From Candidatus Equicola faecalis (GTDB lineage: Bacteria > Bacteroidota > Bacteroidia > Bacteroidales > Bacteroidaceae): a DNA stretch of 45,560 nucleotides. The notes below the pieces were generated by a model, which did no database searches, was not told the DNA's origin, and saw only the letters and a program-made list of their open reading frames with translations. Below are positions 26,986-36,378 of the stretch, one piece after another. A program made the position numbers and the translations under genes. The stretch lies in contig JAGHTU010000011.1 of NCBI GenBank assembly GCA_018065185.1, positions 1-45,560 on the forward strand. Reading direction: 5' to 3'. Position 1 is the first letter of the stretch, and each line of letters opens with the position of its first letter.

Positions 26986-27071
26986 AAATGATCGTGATCA
27001 TTTGATGAAATCATCGTGATCATTTGGGCAAATGATCGTGATCATTTATGCAAATCATCGCGATAAGTTGG
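26986..27071. repeat. 22-bp tandem dyad array B
   Basis: Units start at 26986, 27008, 27030 and 27052. The first and third are AAATGATC-GT-GATCATTT, a perfect dyad with 8-bp arms, and linkers are gatg, gggc and atgc. The second differs by one base and the fourth is degenerate. Linkers gatg and gggc also occur in array A (minus strand), showing common descent of the two arrays although the arms have changed. Confidence 0.85.
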
Positions 27072-27490
27072 AGGCTCTGTTGGATTAACACCGAGGCTCC
27101 GAGTGTTCGGCTCCGAGGTATCGCATGGTGAAAGGTGGCTCTTAAAGGGTTGGAAAGTGTCGCATTTAGGGATTATAATGAATCTGGCTTGCTTTATTCT
27201 AAAGGTGTGTTCTATAAATTCTAAAGTGATATAAACTCTTATGGTAACTATTATTTCGAGTGCTTTTAGTTCGTTTTTGGCATATTTATGCGTATCAATT
27301 AGTTGCATAGCTCGCTATGCGCCTAATCTCAACACAAAAATCTACTCAAAAACACTCCTAAAATCATCTCGATATAATTTATAGAACCCACCTAAAGTGT
27401 TTCCTCAAACTTGCGTTATTTTATTTTACGGTAAAGTGTCCGAAAGAAAGAAAAAATAAGTATCTTCGCACACAGTAAAGAATTGCGAGA
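27072..27490. other. Non-coding region upstream of dnaE
   Basis: No gene is seen. GGCTCCGAG, also present in the 66-bp flanks, occurs twice near 27090-27120. The MITE-like element occupies the middle. A TATCTTCG box near 27462 could be a degenerate -7 element for dnaE. Confidence 0.45.
27203..27393. mobile_element. MITE-like inverted-repeat element, about 190 bp
   Basis: Terminal arms AGGTGTGTTCTATAAATT (27203-27220) and the reverse complement of AGGTGGGTTCTATAAATT (27376-27393) match at 17 of 18 positions. In the middle, 27298-27327 folds into a hairpin: ATTAG, a 2-base mismatch, GCATAGC-TC-GCTATGC, a 2-base mismatch, CTAAT. No transposase ORF is inside. Target-site duplications are not evident, so it may be an old element or a degraded insertion. 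Confidence 0.5.
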
Positions 27491-30400
27491 ATGTTGGATT
27501 TTGTTCATCTTCATGTACATACTTATTATTCAATCCTTGATGGTGCTGCAAGCGTAAAACGCCTTGTTGACAAGGCTATTGCCGATGGTCAGAAGGGTAT
27601 GGCTATTACCGACCATGGTAATATGTTTGCCATTAAGGAGTTTTTCAACACATGCAAGAAAGTCAACGCCAAGCGGAAGGAGGATGGGCTTGAGCCATTT
27701 ATGCCTATTTTCGGTTGCGAGGTCTATGTGGCGCAGAACGACAAAGAGAGCAAGGACAAGACCAAGGGTGATGACCGCCGTTATCACTTGATTCTTCTTG
27801 CAAAGAATACTGTAGGGTATCATAATCTTGTCAAACTCGTGTCGCGTGCATGGACGGATGGTTTCTATTCAAAGCCACGTACTGACCATAAGGATTTGGA
27901 GCGGTTTCATGAGGGGCTGATTTGCTGCTCGGCATGTTTGGCTGGTGAGGTAGCAAGTGCTATATGGAGAGATGATGACGAACAGAAAGCCGATGAGATA
28001 GTAAAATGGTATAAGGGTGTCTTTGGCGATGATTATTATTTGGAGATAATGCGCCATGAGGTGAAAGACCCTGCTGTGCGTGCTGCACGTGATGTGTTCC
28101 CAAAACAGCAGAAGGCAAATGCCGTAATCATAGAGTTGGCAAAGCGTAACGGCGTGAAGGTGGTGTGTACCAATGATTCACATTTTGTCAATGAAGAGGA
28201 TGCCGAGGCTCATGACAGATTGCTGTGTTTGAATTCCGGTGCCAAGATAACAGACGAGAAACGCTTGTTGTACACGAAGCAGGAGTGGTTTAAGACAAGG
28301 AAAGAGATGGAACTTGTGTTCTCGGATATTCCGGAAGCCTTGACCAACACGATGGAGATTTTGGGTAAGATAGAGATGTATGATATTGACCACAAGCCTA
28401 TACTTCCTGATTTCCCTCTTCCTGACGGCTTTGAAAGCGAAGACGACTATTTGCGCTATCTTACCTACGAAGGAGCCAAGAAACGGTATGGCGAAGACCT
28501 TTCGGATGAACTTCGTGAACGTATAGATTTTGAATTGCAGACGATACGCACGATGGGATTTCCGGGTTATTTCCTTATAGTGCAAGACTATATTCATGCT
28601 GCTCGTGAGCAGTTGGGAGTGTGGGTAGGTCCCGGTCGAGGCAGTGGTGCCGGAAGTGTGGTCTGTTACTGTCTGGATATTACGCGTCTTGACCCATTGA
28701 AATACGACTTGCTGTTTGAGCGTTTCCTGAATCCAGACCGTATCTCTTTGCCGGATATTGATGTCGATTTTGATGATGACGGACGCGCTGCCGTACTGCA
28801 ATATGTGACGGATAAATATGGTGCTGATCGTGTGGCTCATATCATTACCTACGGTACGATGGGAGCTAAGAATGCGCTGAAAGATGTGGCGCGCGTGCAT
28901 GACATACCTTTGCCGAAGGTAAATGCCCTGTGCAAGGCTATACCTGATAGGGAATTTGAAGTTTCGGATGTCAATGAGAAGGGGGAGAAATGCACGAAGA
29001 CGGTGAAGATAACCCTGCCGAATATGGTGCAGTATATCCCACAGGTGAAAGAAGCGGCAGAGTCGCCCGATGCAGTTTTGCGCGACACCATAAAATATGC
29101 CGTGATGCTGGAAAACAATGTGCGTGGCACGGGTTTGCATGCCTGCGGTGTGATTATCTGTGGCGATGATATTGAAAATTGGGTGCCTGTCTCTACAGCC
29201 GAAGATAAGGATACGAAAGAACGCGTGCGTTGCACTCAGTATGATGGGCATGTGATTGAGGATACCGGACTGATAAAGATGGACTTTCTCGGGCTCAAGA
29301 CACTTTCGATACTTAAAGAAGCAATAGAGAATATCAAGGAAAGTCTTGATATTGATGTTGATATAGATAATATCGCTATTGATGATGAACTGACGTATAA
29401 ACTTTACAGTGAGGGCAGGACGGTAGGTACATTCCAGTTTGAGTCGCCCGGCATGAGAAAGCATCTGCGTGATTTGAAGCCTACTAAATTTGAGGACTTG
29501 ATAGCCATGAATGCCCTTTACCGTCCGGGACCGATGCAGTATATACCAAGTTTCATCAAACGCAAACACGGAGAAGAAAAGATACAATATGACTTGCCGG
29601 GGATGGAGGAATTTCTTGCCGACACCTATGGCATTACCGTCTATCAGGAACAGGTCATGCTCTTGTCGCGTAAATTGGCTGATTTCACTCGTGGTGAAAG
29701 CGACACTCTGCGTAAGGCTATGGGTAAAAAGCAGAAAGCCAAGATGGACGAACTGAGAATTAAATTCTTCGAGGGCGGACAGAAAAACGGACATGATGTA
29801 AAGATTCTGGAGAAGATATGGAGTGATTGGGAGAGCTTTGCTTCCTATGCTTTCAATAAATCGCATGCCGCTTGCTATTCCTGGATATCTTATCAGACAG
29901 CATATCTAAAAGCCCACTATCCATCGCAGTATATGGCGGCTGTGATGAGCCGTTCACTTGCCGATATAAGTGAGGTCAGCAAGTTTATGGACGAGTGTAA
30001 GTCGATGGGTATTGACACATTGGGTCCTAATGTGAATGAGTCCCGACGCAGTTTTTCTGTAAACCAGTATAATCAGATACGTTTTGGATTGGCAGCTGTT
30101 AAAGGCATGGGAACCGGTGCTGCAGATTCCATCATTATGGAGCGCGAAAAGAACGGTGTGTATAAAGATGTCTTTGATTTTGTGCAACGCATTAACCTGA
30201 GTGCCTGCAACCGTCGTTGTATTGAAGCTCTCATATATAGTGGTGCAATGGATTGTTTCGGGATAAGGCGTGAACAATATTTTGCTATCAGCAATAAGAG
30301 GCGTGATGAACTTTTCATTGATGCAATCATCCAGTACGGCAACCGCTATCAATCCAACAAAAATGAGTCGCAGGTATCTTTGTTTGGAGGGTTTGATGCT

Positions 30401-31081
30401 GTAGAGATTGTGCATCCTCAAGTGCCTGAAGCTGAAGATTGGAGTGATCTTGAACGGTTGAATAAAGAAAAAGACCTTGTAGGCATCTACCTATCCGCTC
30501 ATCCGTTGGATCGCTATACCGTAGTTCTTGAGGCGATGTGTAATGTGTCGTGTAAGGATTTGAATGAGGAAAATCTTCTTCCTCCTACGCTAAAGTTTGC
30601 TGGCATAATCCTTGGCGTGGAAGAGAGAATGACTAAAAATGACAAGCCTTTCGGTCGTATTACAATGGAGGATTTCAGCGGAACCGGCACATTTCTGCTG
30701 TTCGGCGATAATTGGATAAACTTCAAGAAAATGTTTGTTGAGGGATATGCCATTATGGTCAAGGCTCAGTATGCGCCTGCACAGAAGTGGAGTAACAGGA
30801 AGTCTATTCAAGTGGAGTCTGTGGAATTGCTTAGCGATATAGAAGCAAAATCAGCAAAGCTTGTTTTACGCTTGAATCTATGTAACCTGACAGAAGAACA
30901 GGCAGACGACCTGCGGGAAATGATAGATAACTATAAGGGAGACGTACCATTATTCTTTCAAATATATGATGAACAAAACGATTATTCCCTATCTTTGCAG
31001 AGTACTACACATAAGGTGTCGCTTGACCGTAATTTGATAAGTTATTTTAAGAGTCAGGATTTAGACTATACAATAGAATAA
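27491..31081 (+). CDS. dnaE: DNA polymerase III alpha subunit
   Basis: The 1196-residue replicative polymerase. An N-terminal PHP domain (about 1-280) begins HLHVHTYYSILDGA with metal-type His residues. The polymerase core has GPGRGSGAGSVVCYCL and the catalytic PDIDVDFDDDGR (about 418-430), with the third Asp in IKMDFLGLKTL (about 595). FNKSHAACYSWISYQTAYLK marks the fingers. Helix-hairpin-helix and OB-fold regions follow (FAGIILGVEERMTKNDKPFG, about 1037). Full length. The next gene, porX, starts one base after its stop. Confidence 0.96.
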   Translation: MLDFVHLHVHTYYSILDGAASVKRLVDKAIADGQKGMAITDHGNMFAIKEFFNTCKKVNAKRKEDGLEPFMPIFGCEVYVAQNDKESKDKTKGDDRRYHLILLAKNTVGYHNLVKLVSRAWTDGFYSKPRTDHKDLERFHEGLICCSACLAGEVASAIWRDDDEQKADEIVKWYKGVFGDDYYLEIMRHEVKDPAVRAARDVFPKQQKANAVIIELAKRNGVKVVCTNDSHFVNEEDAEAHDRLLCLNSGAKITDEKRLLYTKQEWFKTRKEMELVFSDIPEALTNTMEILGKIEMYDIDHKPILPDFPLPDGFESEDDYLRYLTYEGAKKRYGEDLSDELRERIDFELQTIRTMGFPGYFLIVQDYIHAAREQLGVWVGPGRGSGAGSVVCYCLDITRLDPLKYDLLFERFLNPDRISLPDIDVDFDDDGRAAVLQYVTDKYGADRVAHIITYGTMGAKNALKDVARVHDIPLPKVNALCKAIPDREFEVSDVNEKGEKCTKTVKITLPNMVQYIPQVKEAAESPDAVLRDTIKYAVMLENNVRGTGLHACGVIICGDDIENWVPVSTAEDKDTKERVRCTQYDGHVIEDTGLIKMDFLGLKTLSILKEAIENIKESLDIDVDIDNIAIDDELTYKLYSEGRTVGTFQFESPGMRKHLRDLKPTKFEDLIAMNALYRPGPMQYIPSFIKRKHGEEKIQYDLPGMEEFLADTYGITVYQEQVMLLSRKLADFTRGESDTLRKAMGKKQKAKMDELRIKFFEGGQKNGHDVKILEKIWSDWESFASYAFNKSHAACYSWISYQTAYLKAHYPSQYMAAVMSRSLADISEVSKFMDECKSMGIDTLGPNVNESRRSFSVNQYNQIRFGLAAVKGMGTGAADSIIMEREKNGVYKDVFDFVQRINLSACNRRCIEALIYSGAMDCFGIRREQYFAISNKRRDELFIDAIIQYGNRYQSNKNESQVSLFGGFDAVEIVHPQVPEAEDWSDLERLNKEKDLVGIYLSAHPLDRYTVVLEAMCNVSCKDLNEENLLPPTLKFAGIILGVEERMTKNDKPFGRITMEDFSGTGTFLLFGDNWINFKKMFVEGYAIMVKAQYAPAQKWSNRKSIQVESVELLSDIEAKSAKLVLRLNLCNLTEEQADDLREMIDNYKGDVPLFFQIYDEQNDYSLSLQSTTHKVSLDRNLISYFKSQDLDYTIE

Positions 31082-31082
31082 G

Positions 31083-32642
31083 ATGCATAACTATACTATT
31101 CTTTGGGTTGATGATGAGATTGATATGTTGCGGCCACATATCCTATTTCTTGAAAAGAAAGGATATGAGGTGGTCACCGTAACGAATGGTACTGATGCCA
31201 TTGAACAATGTCAGCAACACACGTTTGACCTTATCCTGCTGGATGAAATGATGCCTGGTTTGAGCGGTCTAGAAACGTTGCAGAAAATAAAGGAAGTGAC
31301 ATCTGCCACACCTGTGGTGATGTGTACGAAATCTGAAGAAGAGAATATTATGAATCAGGCCATCGGTTCAAAGATTGCTGACTATCTTATAAAGCCTGTC
31401 AACCCGAGTCAGATACTCATTACGCTTAAAAAGAATATACATCAGAAAGAGATTGTTACGACCGTCACTCAAAGTTCTTATCAGCAGAGTTTTAACGAAA
31501 TAACAATGCAGATACAGAATTGTTTAACTTTGGAAGACTGGAAGGAGCTATACCGCCGTCTCGTCTATTGGGAACTGGAACTGTCAAGTACTGACTCTAG
31601 TATGACCGAGATGTTGCAGATGCAGAAGGCTGAAGCAAATATCGGGTTCGGCAAGTTTATCCGCAACCATTATCTTGATTGGATGGATGCGAAGCATAAG
31701 TCTAATGGCGAATGTCCGCTGATGAGTCCCGATATATTCCGCACGCAGGTGTTCCCAATGTTGGATGTCGGAAAGAAAGTGTTTCTTATTGTAATTGACA
31801 ATTTCCGCTTTGACCAATGGCGCATCCTGTCAAATGAGATAGGCGATAAATTCGATATTGACGAACAGCTTTATTGTAGCATTTTGCCTACTGCTACACA
31901 ATATGCCCGAAATGCTATTTTCAGTGGTTTGATGCCGGATACGATAGCTGAGATGTTTCCTGATTTGTGGGTGGATGAAGATGAGGAAGAAGGAAAGAAT
32001 CTCAATGAGCGTCCACTGATACAGACGCAACTTGACCGTTTCCGTAAGCATTATACATTCTCTTATACAAAAGTCAATGAGCAATCCTACGGAGAACGGT
32101 TAGTGGCACAATTCAAGAGTCTTGAAAGAAACGATTTCAACGTCGTAGTGGTCAATTTCATTGATATGCTTTCTCATGCCCGTACCGAATCAAAGATGGT
32201 GCGTGAACTGGCGAGTAATGAAAGTGCTTATCGTAGTCTGACACGAAGTTGGTTTCAACATTCTTTCTTTGCAGACCTGTTGGAGCGCCTTGCAGAAAGT
32301 GATTATCATATTATACTCACGACAGACCACGGATGCGTGCGCGCTACGGATGCAGTAAAGATTATCGGTGACCGTAATACAAATACCAATCTGCGTTATA
32401 AGATTGGGAAAAACCTAAGTTACAATTCACGTGATGTATTTGAGATTCATAACCCACGTCAGGCATTTCTGCCACAATTGAATCTTTCCACAACGTATGT
32501 TTTTGCAACAGGCAACAGATTCTTTGCCTATCCGAATAACTATAATTATTATGTGACGTATTTCAAGGATACGTTCCAGCATGGTGGGGTGTCAATGGAG
32601 GAAATGCTGATACCACTGATCACACTTAAACCGAGAAAATAA
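31083..32642 (+). CDS. porX: PorX: response regulator with PglZ effector domain, T9SS regulator
   Basis: A 519-residue protein. The receiver domain (1-120) has the acidic pair DDE at 10-12, phospho-acceptor Asp54 in LILLDEMMPG, and the conserved Lys in YLIKPVNP. A helical linker leads to a C-terminal PglZ / alkaline-phosphatase-like domain (about 215-515) with zinc-type motifs VIDNFRFDQW, VVNFIDMLSHA and TTDHGCVRAT. This layout is that of PorX, which in Porphyromonas and Flavobacterium is needed for type IX secretion and hydrolyses oligonucleotides. The PorY sensor kinase is not in the window. It is tightly linked to dnaE and followed by trxA. Confidence 0.92.
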   Translation: MHNYTILWVDDEIDMLRPHILFLEKKGYEVVTVTNGTDAIEQCQQHTFDLILLDEMMPGLSGLETLQKIKEVTSATPVVMCTKSEEENIMNQAIGSKIADYLIKPVNPSQILITLKKNIHQKEIVTTVTQSSYQQSFNEITMQIQNCLTLEDWKELYRRLVYWELELSSTDSSMTEMLQMQKAEANIGFGKFIRNHYLDWMDAKHKSNGECPLMSPDIFRTQVFPMLDVGKKVFLIVIDNFRFDQWRILSNEIGDKFDIDEQLYCSILPTATQYARNAIFSGLMPDTIAEMFPDLWVDEDEEEGKNLNERPLIQTQLDRFRKHYTFSYTKVNEQSYGERLVAQFKSLERNDFNVVVVNFIDMLSHARTESKMVRELASNESAYRSLTRSWFQHSFFADLLERLAESDYHIILTTDHGCVRATDAVKIIGDRNTNTNLRYKIGKNLSYNSRDVFEIHNPRQAFLPQLNLSTTYVFATGNRFFAYPNNYNYYVTYFKDTFQHGGVSMEEMLIPLITLKPRK

Positions 32643-32663
32643 TATTATTTAATAACGCATATT

Positions 32664-32978
32664 ATGGAAGTAGTAATTACACAAGACAATTTTGAAGAGT
32701 TAAAGAACGGGAATACCCCACTAGTGTTGGATTTTTGGGCAACATGGTGCGGACCATGTCGCGCTTTGAGCCCAATATTAAGCGGACTTGCAGAGGAGTT
32801 CGATGGGCGCATCATTGTGGGAAAATGTGATGTGGAAGAAAATGATGAGCTTGCCGCTGAATTCGGAATACACAATATCCCGACAGTGCTTTTCTTCAAG
32901 AATGGACAGATGGTTGACAAGATTGTCGGTGCTGCTGCAAAGTCAGTCTTTGAAGAAAAATTCAACGCACTCTTATAA
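32664..32978 (+). CDS. trxA: Thioredoxin
   Basis: A 104-residue cytoplasmic thioredoxin with the active site WCGPC (Cys29, Cys32) in LVLDFWATWCGPCRALSP, the buried Asp in KCDVEEND and the cis-Pro in NIPTVLFFKNGQ. No signal peptide. It lies 21 bases after porX and is probably in the same transcript. Confidence 0.95.
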   Translation: MEVVITQDNFEELKNGNTPLVLDFWATWCGPCRALSPILSGLAEEFDGRIIVGKCDVEENDELAAEFGIHNIPTVLFFKNGQMVDKIVGAAAKSVFEEKFNALL

Positions 32979-33002
32979 TCGTCATACTGCTAATTGTTAA
33001 GT

Positions 33003-33063
33003 AGAGCATGGTTATGAGTTTATTTTGTAATAGATTAATTCATAACCTATGGCATTATGCTCT
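33003..33063 (+). terminator. Extended inverted repeat between trxA and the DUF6056 gene
   Basis: AGAGCAT (33003-33009) plus GGTTATGA (33010-33017) pair with TCATAACC (33040-33047) and ATGCTCT (33057-33063); a 9-base bulge lies on the right side. The inner loop is AT-rich. It may end the dnaE-porX-trxA transcript or structure the leader of the next gene, which starts 12 bases later. Confidence 0.5.
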
Positions 33064-33074
33064 CAGTTTTATAA

Positions 33075-34376
33075 ATGAGAGGAAAGATTGAGAAGAATTG
33101 GTTGTTAGTTGCCATCTTGGCTTTATTTTTTGTGTTGAACACACAGATACCTAAAGTCATAGATGACTATCCCTATAGCCGTTCATTTGTGGGTGTAAGT
33201 TCTCCTGCGGAAGATACGGATGTGAATCATCGTGTGGCAAACATCGGAGACCTTATTGATTCGCAAGTCAATCATTATTATGCCATAAATGGGAGAACGC
33301 CCGTACAGACATTGGTGCAGTGTTTCTGTTGTTGGTGGGGCAAGGGAGCGTATAATATCTTTGCTACCTTTCTGCTGTTAGTAATCGCCATAGGAATAAG
33401 CCGTCTCGCGGGAAAAGATGCATATTTGGAAACTTTCGTCTGTGTGTGCCTGTTGACGTTTCTTTCCGGTCCATCTACATTGTATAATGGAATTACGGTC
33501 GGTTTGAATTATCTTATGCCAACTGCATTATGTGTATGGTTTTTACTCATTTTGAAGGATGATGCAATCGGTACATGGCGTTTATGGGGATTGTTGCTTT
33601 TGGCCTTTTTTGCCGGATGGTCACATGAATGCCTATCTCTTCCGCTTGCAGGTGTCTTATTATGCTGTCTTTTAAGATACCGTAAGAGGATGAGTGTAAA
33701 ACAAGTGGTGGCTGTTATGCTGTTCTTAATGGGGTGTCTGTTATTGGTGCTTGCACCAGCCAATTTAATACGCGTCTCGGATTCTGCTACAGACACCGAT
33801 TATGACGGCTTGCAGTTTCGTCTTATGCAGTTCCGTCATTTGCGTATAACGTATCTTTATATAATTTGCCTTGTGATATCGGTGGTAAGAGGTATGAATA
33901 TCAGGGCTTATGCCCGTAAAGAATCTTTATGGCTGTCAGCTTTGTTGCTGGCACTTGCGATGTCATTCTGCATAGGTGCTGTCAACGAGCGCGTGGTATA
34001 TGGAGCGGAGGTGTTTGCTCTCATATTGATGTGCCGTCTGATATATATTGCAAGTAAATCTATGTGTTGGAGAAGATATATACGCTATATTGCCGGTGTG
34101 TTATGTGTTGTCGTCCTTATAGCAGTAAACATTTTGCAATTATCCTATTCAGAACAGTTTAAGAAGGTAGATAAGGCTATTTCCGATTCCGATAAAAAAG
34201 AATGTATAGTAAGATTAGATAAGATTGTCTGTTTTCATCCGAGAATAGAGAAATATACATCTGCCCACTTGGACCGCTTCCAGTTGTATCAGTTCCAGTG
34301 GTGGTATGGCAAGGATACTGTGATTATTTTATCACAGCCACCTTGCAAACAACACCATCATCAGCACTCTCAGTAG
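33075..34376 (+). CDS. DUF6056 family polytopic membrane protein (GT-C-like)
   Basis: A 433-residue protein with about ten hydrophobic helices (e.g. LLVAILALFFVLNTQIP, LLLLAFFAGWSHECLSLPLA, VVAVMLFLMGCLLLVLAPAN). An acidic early loop (PKVIDDYPYSR, about residues 26-36) and a GWSHE motif recall lipid-linked-sugar glycosyltransferases of the GT-C fold and the DUF6056 family. Function is otherwise unknown. Its last 53 bases overlap the 3' end of porZ on the opposite strand; the tail there (PCKQHHHQHSQ) is low-complexity and may be a recent extension. Confidence 0.7.
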   Translation: MRGKIEKNWLLVAILALFFVLNTQIPKVIDDYPYSRSFVGVSSPAEDTDVNHRVANIGDLIDSQVNHYYAINGRTPVQTLVQCFCCWWGKGAYNIFATFLLLVIAIGISRLAGKDAYLETFVCVCLLTFLSGPSTLYNGITVGLNYLMPTALCVWFLLILKDDAIGTWRLWGLLLLAFFAGWSHECLSLPLAGVLLCCLLRYRKRMSVKQVVAVMLFLMGCLLLVLAPANLIRVSDSATDTDYDGLQFRLMQFRHLRITYLYIICLVISVVRGMNIRAYARKESLWLSALLLALAMSFCIGAVNERVVYGAEVFALILMCRLIYIASKSMCWRRYIRYIAGVLCVVVLIAVNILQLSYSEQFKKVDKAISDSDKKECIVRLDKIVCFHPRIEKYTSAHLDRFQLYQFQWWYGKDTVIILSQPPCKQHHHQHSQ

Positions 34377-36351
34377 ATACTAATACGCTGTAAACCCCAC
34401 TTGCTACGCGACGGCCATTCCGGTCTGTTCCATCCCATGTAAATGTCCCGCCATTGCTGATTCCTTCGGCCACAACAACACCTGTTGGTGTGGTGATTTT
34501 TACTTGTGCGTTCAGTGTCAGTCCCACGATGGTGATGAGCCCGGTATATTCAGGTGATACAGGGTTCGGGTATGCCCACACTTTATCCTTTGAGAGTTCC
34601 TCTTCCGGTCGGGTGGCATCGCTGACGAATGAGCAGAGACCGGCATCGGTACCGAAGAACACTTCTCCGCTTTCATCATTGATGACGAGTGATTCAATAT
34701 TGTCTGAAAGCAATGGACTTGTGGTTCGTGTGAAATGATATATCTGGTTGTAATTGTCTTCACTGATGAGATACACCCCATTTGTCTCTGATGCAAACCA
34801 TTTTCTTCCGGAACCGTCAATGGCAATAGCCGTTATACTCACACCATTCAGGAGGTAGTCAGCCAGTCCGCTTCCGTCTTGCCGTGGCACCTTCACCTGT
34901 TCAAACACAGGATTAGGCTTGTCCATCTCTTCAGGTGTCAACAACAACGGTCCTGCATTGGTACCAACCCACATATTACCATCCTTATCTTCTGCCATAC
35001 ACTTTACACCGGAAAGGGTCAGTACCGAACCATCTTCATTTACGAATCGTGTATATGATGTAAGGTCATCAGTTGTGGGATTATAGCGATATAGTGATGG
35101 GGTACGCCAATAATCATTACAGAACCATAGTTGGTTGTCATGGGAAAGAATCATACTGCTGACATTTTCCAATGAGCGTGTTTTGTCGTACATCAGTTGC
35201 AGATGATGGTATGATGTCCATTTGTGTTGTTCACAATTGTAACTGATAAGCGACTGCGATGGTGCTATGGAATTGAAACACCATAAATCTCCGCCATCAT
35301 CAAATTTTACGGCTTGTGTCACCACGTAATTCTTGTTATTATGGGGAACGGTAGATGCTGTCTGTAGTGGACTGTTATCATTTGTATATGCCTTCACGAA
35401 GTGTCCGTCAAGAAATTCGTAAATCCCAGTGCGCCCTCCAGCAAAGACATGTGCAGGTTGTTGTGGGTCTATGTCAAGACAGTTGATATCAACGAAACTA
35501 TAACCTGTGATCGTATCAATGTGGTCTTCGAAGAATGTCCATCTCCCATCGTGTTCCATCACTTGTATCGTGCCGGGGCGCATCATATCTGCTGCTTGGG
35601 TACACCCTCCGCCACAGGTGTAAAGTCTGCCACCGTACATCTTCATAAACCCGAAGTTGTTGTATCGTGGTGCATCCAATTGCAGTGTTGATATGGTAGG
35701 ATACCACTTGTCCCAATCTTTCGTGTCAATGTTGAATATTGACGGGTCATAGGATGTTGTTGGTTGCCATACAGCCTTGTCCAACAGATTTGAGGATAAC
35801 GGTGCTGAAAGCACATTGCCGTCTTTTAGACGGGCGTAGATGATGCTATTGCTTATCGCTGTCTGGGTGACAGCTTGCCCTAAATTGTATGTAGCACTCA
35901 CCTCGTTGCTCTTGACATTGAGTTTAATGATACCGAATCCTATTGAGAGATAAGCATATTGCCCATAGTTGTAAATGGAAAATATGGTCTTGTCATCGGT
36001 CATGGTCTTGTCGTAGATGTCCGATAGATTTGTCACTTCTGCACCCTCGCTGATGATATCTATATTTGAGTTGGCGTATATTGCTACGAGTCGTTGTGAT
36101 GATTTGTTCCATGAGATATGTGACATCCTCACATCGCTGAGTCCGTTGACCTTGTTGTATTCTGTTATTCCTCCATCGTTGGGATTGTATGAAAAAAGGT
36201 TACCACTGTTCAGCACGAAAACTTCTTCGGAGGCCTCTGCAATCTCCTGAATCTCACCGTATGCCATATATGTGCGCCATGTCCCTATGGCAGCATACGT
36301 AATGACGGATAAGGATGTCAGGAGGATGAGGAGTGATATTATTCTTTTCAT
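34324..36351 (-). CDS. porZ: PorZ-like two-propeller protein with T9SS C-terminal domain
   Basis: A 675-residue exported protein. A signal peptide (about 1-20) is followed by two-component-regulator-type beta-propeller repeats over most of the length (VFVLNSGNLFSYNP, HISWNKSSQRLVAIY, KDGNMWVGTNAGPLLL, GEVFFGTDAGLCSF). The C-terminal ~85 residues are an immunoglobulin-like T9SS sorting domain: KVWAYPNPVSPEYTG, VKITTPTGVVVAEG, TFTWDGTDRNGRRVASGVY. This is the PorZ layout, a surface component that binds A-LPS during T9SS cargo attachment. It is last in the leuS group and overlaps the DUF6056 gene in convergent orientation. Confidence 0.85.
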   Translation of the reverse strand: MKRIISLLILLTSLSVITYAAIGTWRTYMAYGEIQEIAEASEEVFVLNSGNLFSYNPNDGGITEYNKVNGLSDVRMSHISWNKSSQRLVAIYANSNIDIISEGAEVTNLSDIYDKTMTDDKTIFSIYNYGQYAYLSIGFGIIKLNVKSNEVSATYNLGQAVTQTAISNSIIYARLKDGNVLSAPLSSNLLDKAVWQPTTSYDPSIFNIDTKDWDKWYPTISTLQLDAPRYNNFGFMKMYGGRLYTCGGGCTQAADMMRPGTIQVMEHDGRWTFFEDHIDTITGYSFVDINCLDIDPQQPAHVFAGGRTGIYEFLDGHFVKAYTNDNSPLQTASTVPHNNKNYVVTQAVKFDDGGDLWCFNSIAPSQSLISYNCEQHKWTSYHHLQLMYDKTRSLENVSSMILSHDNQLWFCNDYWRTPSLYRYNPTTDDLTSYTRFVNEDGSVLTLSGVKCMAEDKDGNMWVGTNAGPLLLTPEEMDKPNPVFEQVKVPRQDGSGLADYLLNGVSITAIAIDGSGRKWFASETNGVYLISEDNYNQIYHFTRTTSPLLSDNIESLVINDESGEVFFGTDAGLCSFVSDATRPEEELSKDKVWAYPNPVSPEYTGLITIVGLTLNAQVKITTPTGVVVAEGISNGGTFTWDGTDRNGRRVASGVYSVLVSTESADDGVVCKVAVIK

Positions 36352-36378
36352 AATCTCTATATTTTAAGAGTTCAGGAA

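Noticed and set aside
28178..29866. Long antisense open frame (562 codons) inside dnaE
   Set aside because: It lies wholly opposite a well-conserved polymerase gene and has no recognisable domain; open because of codon bias.
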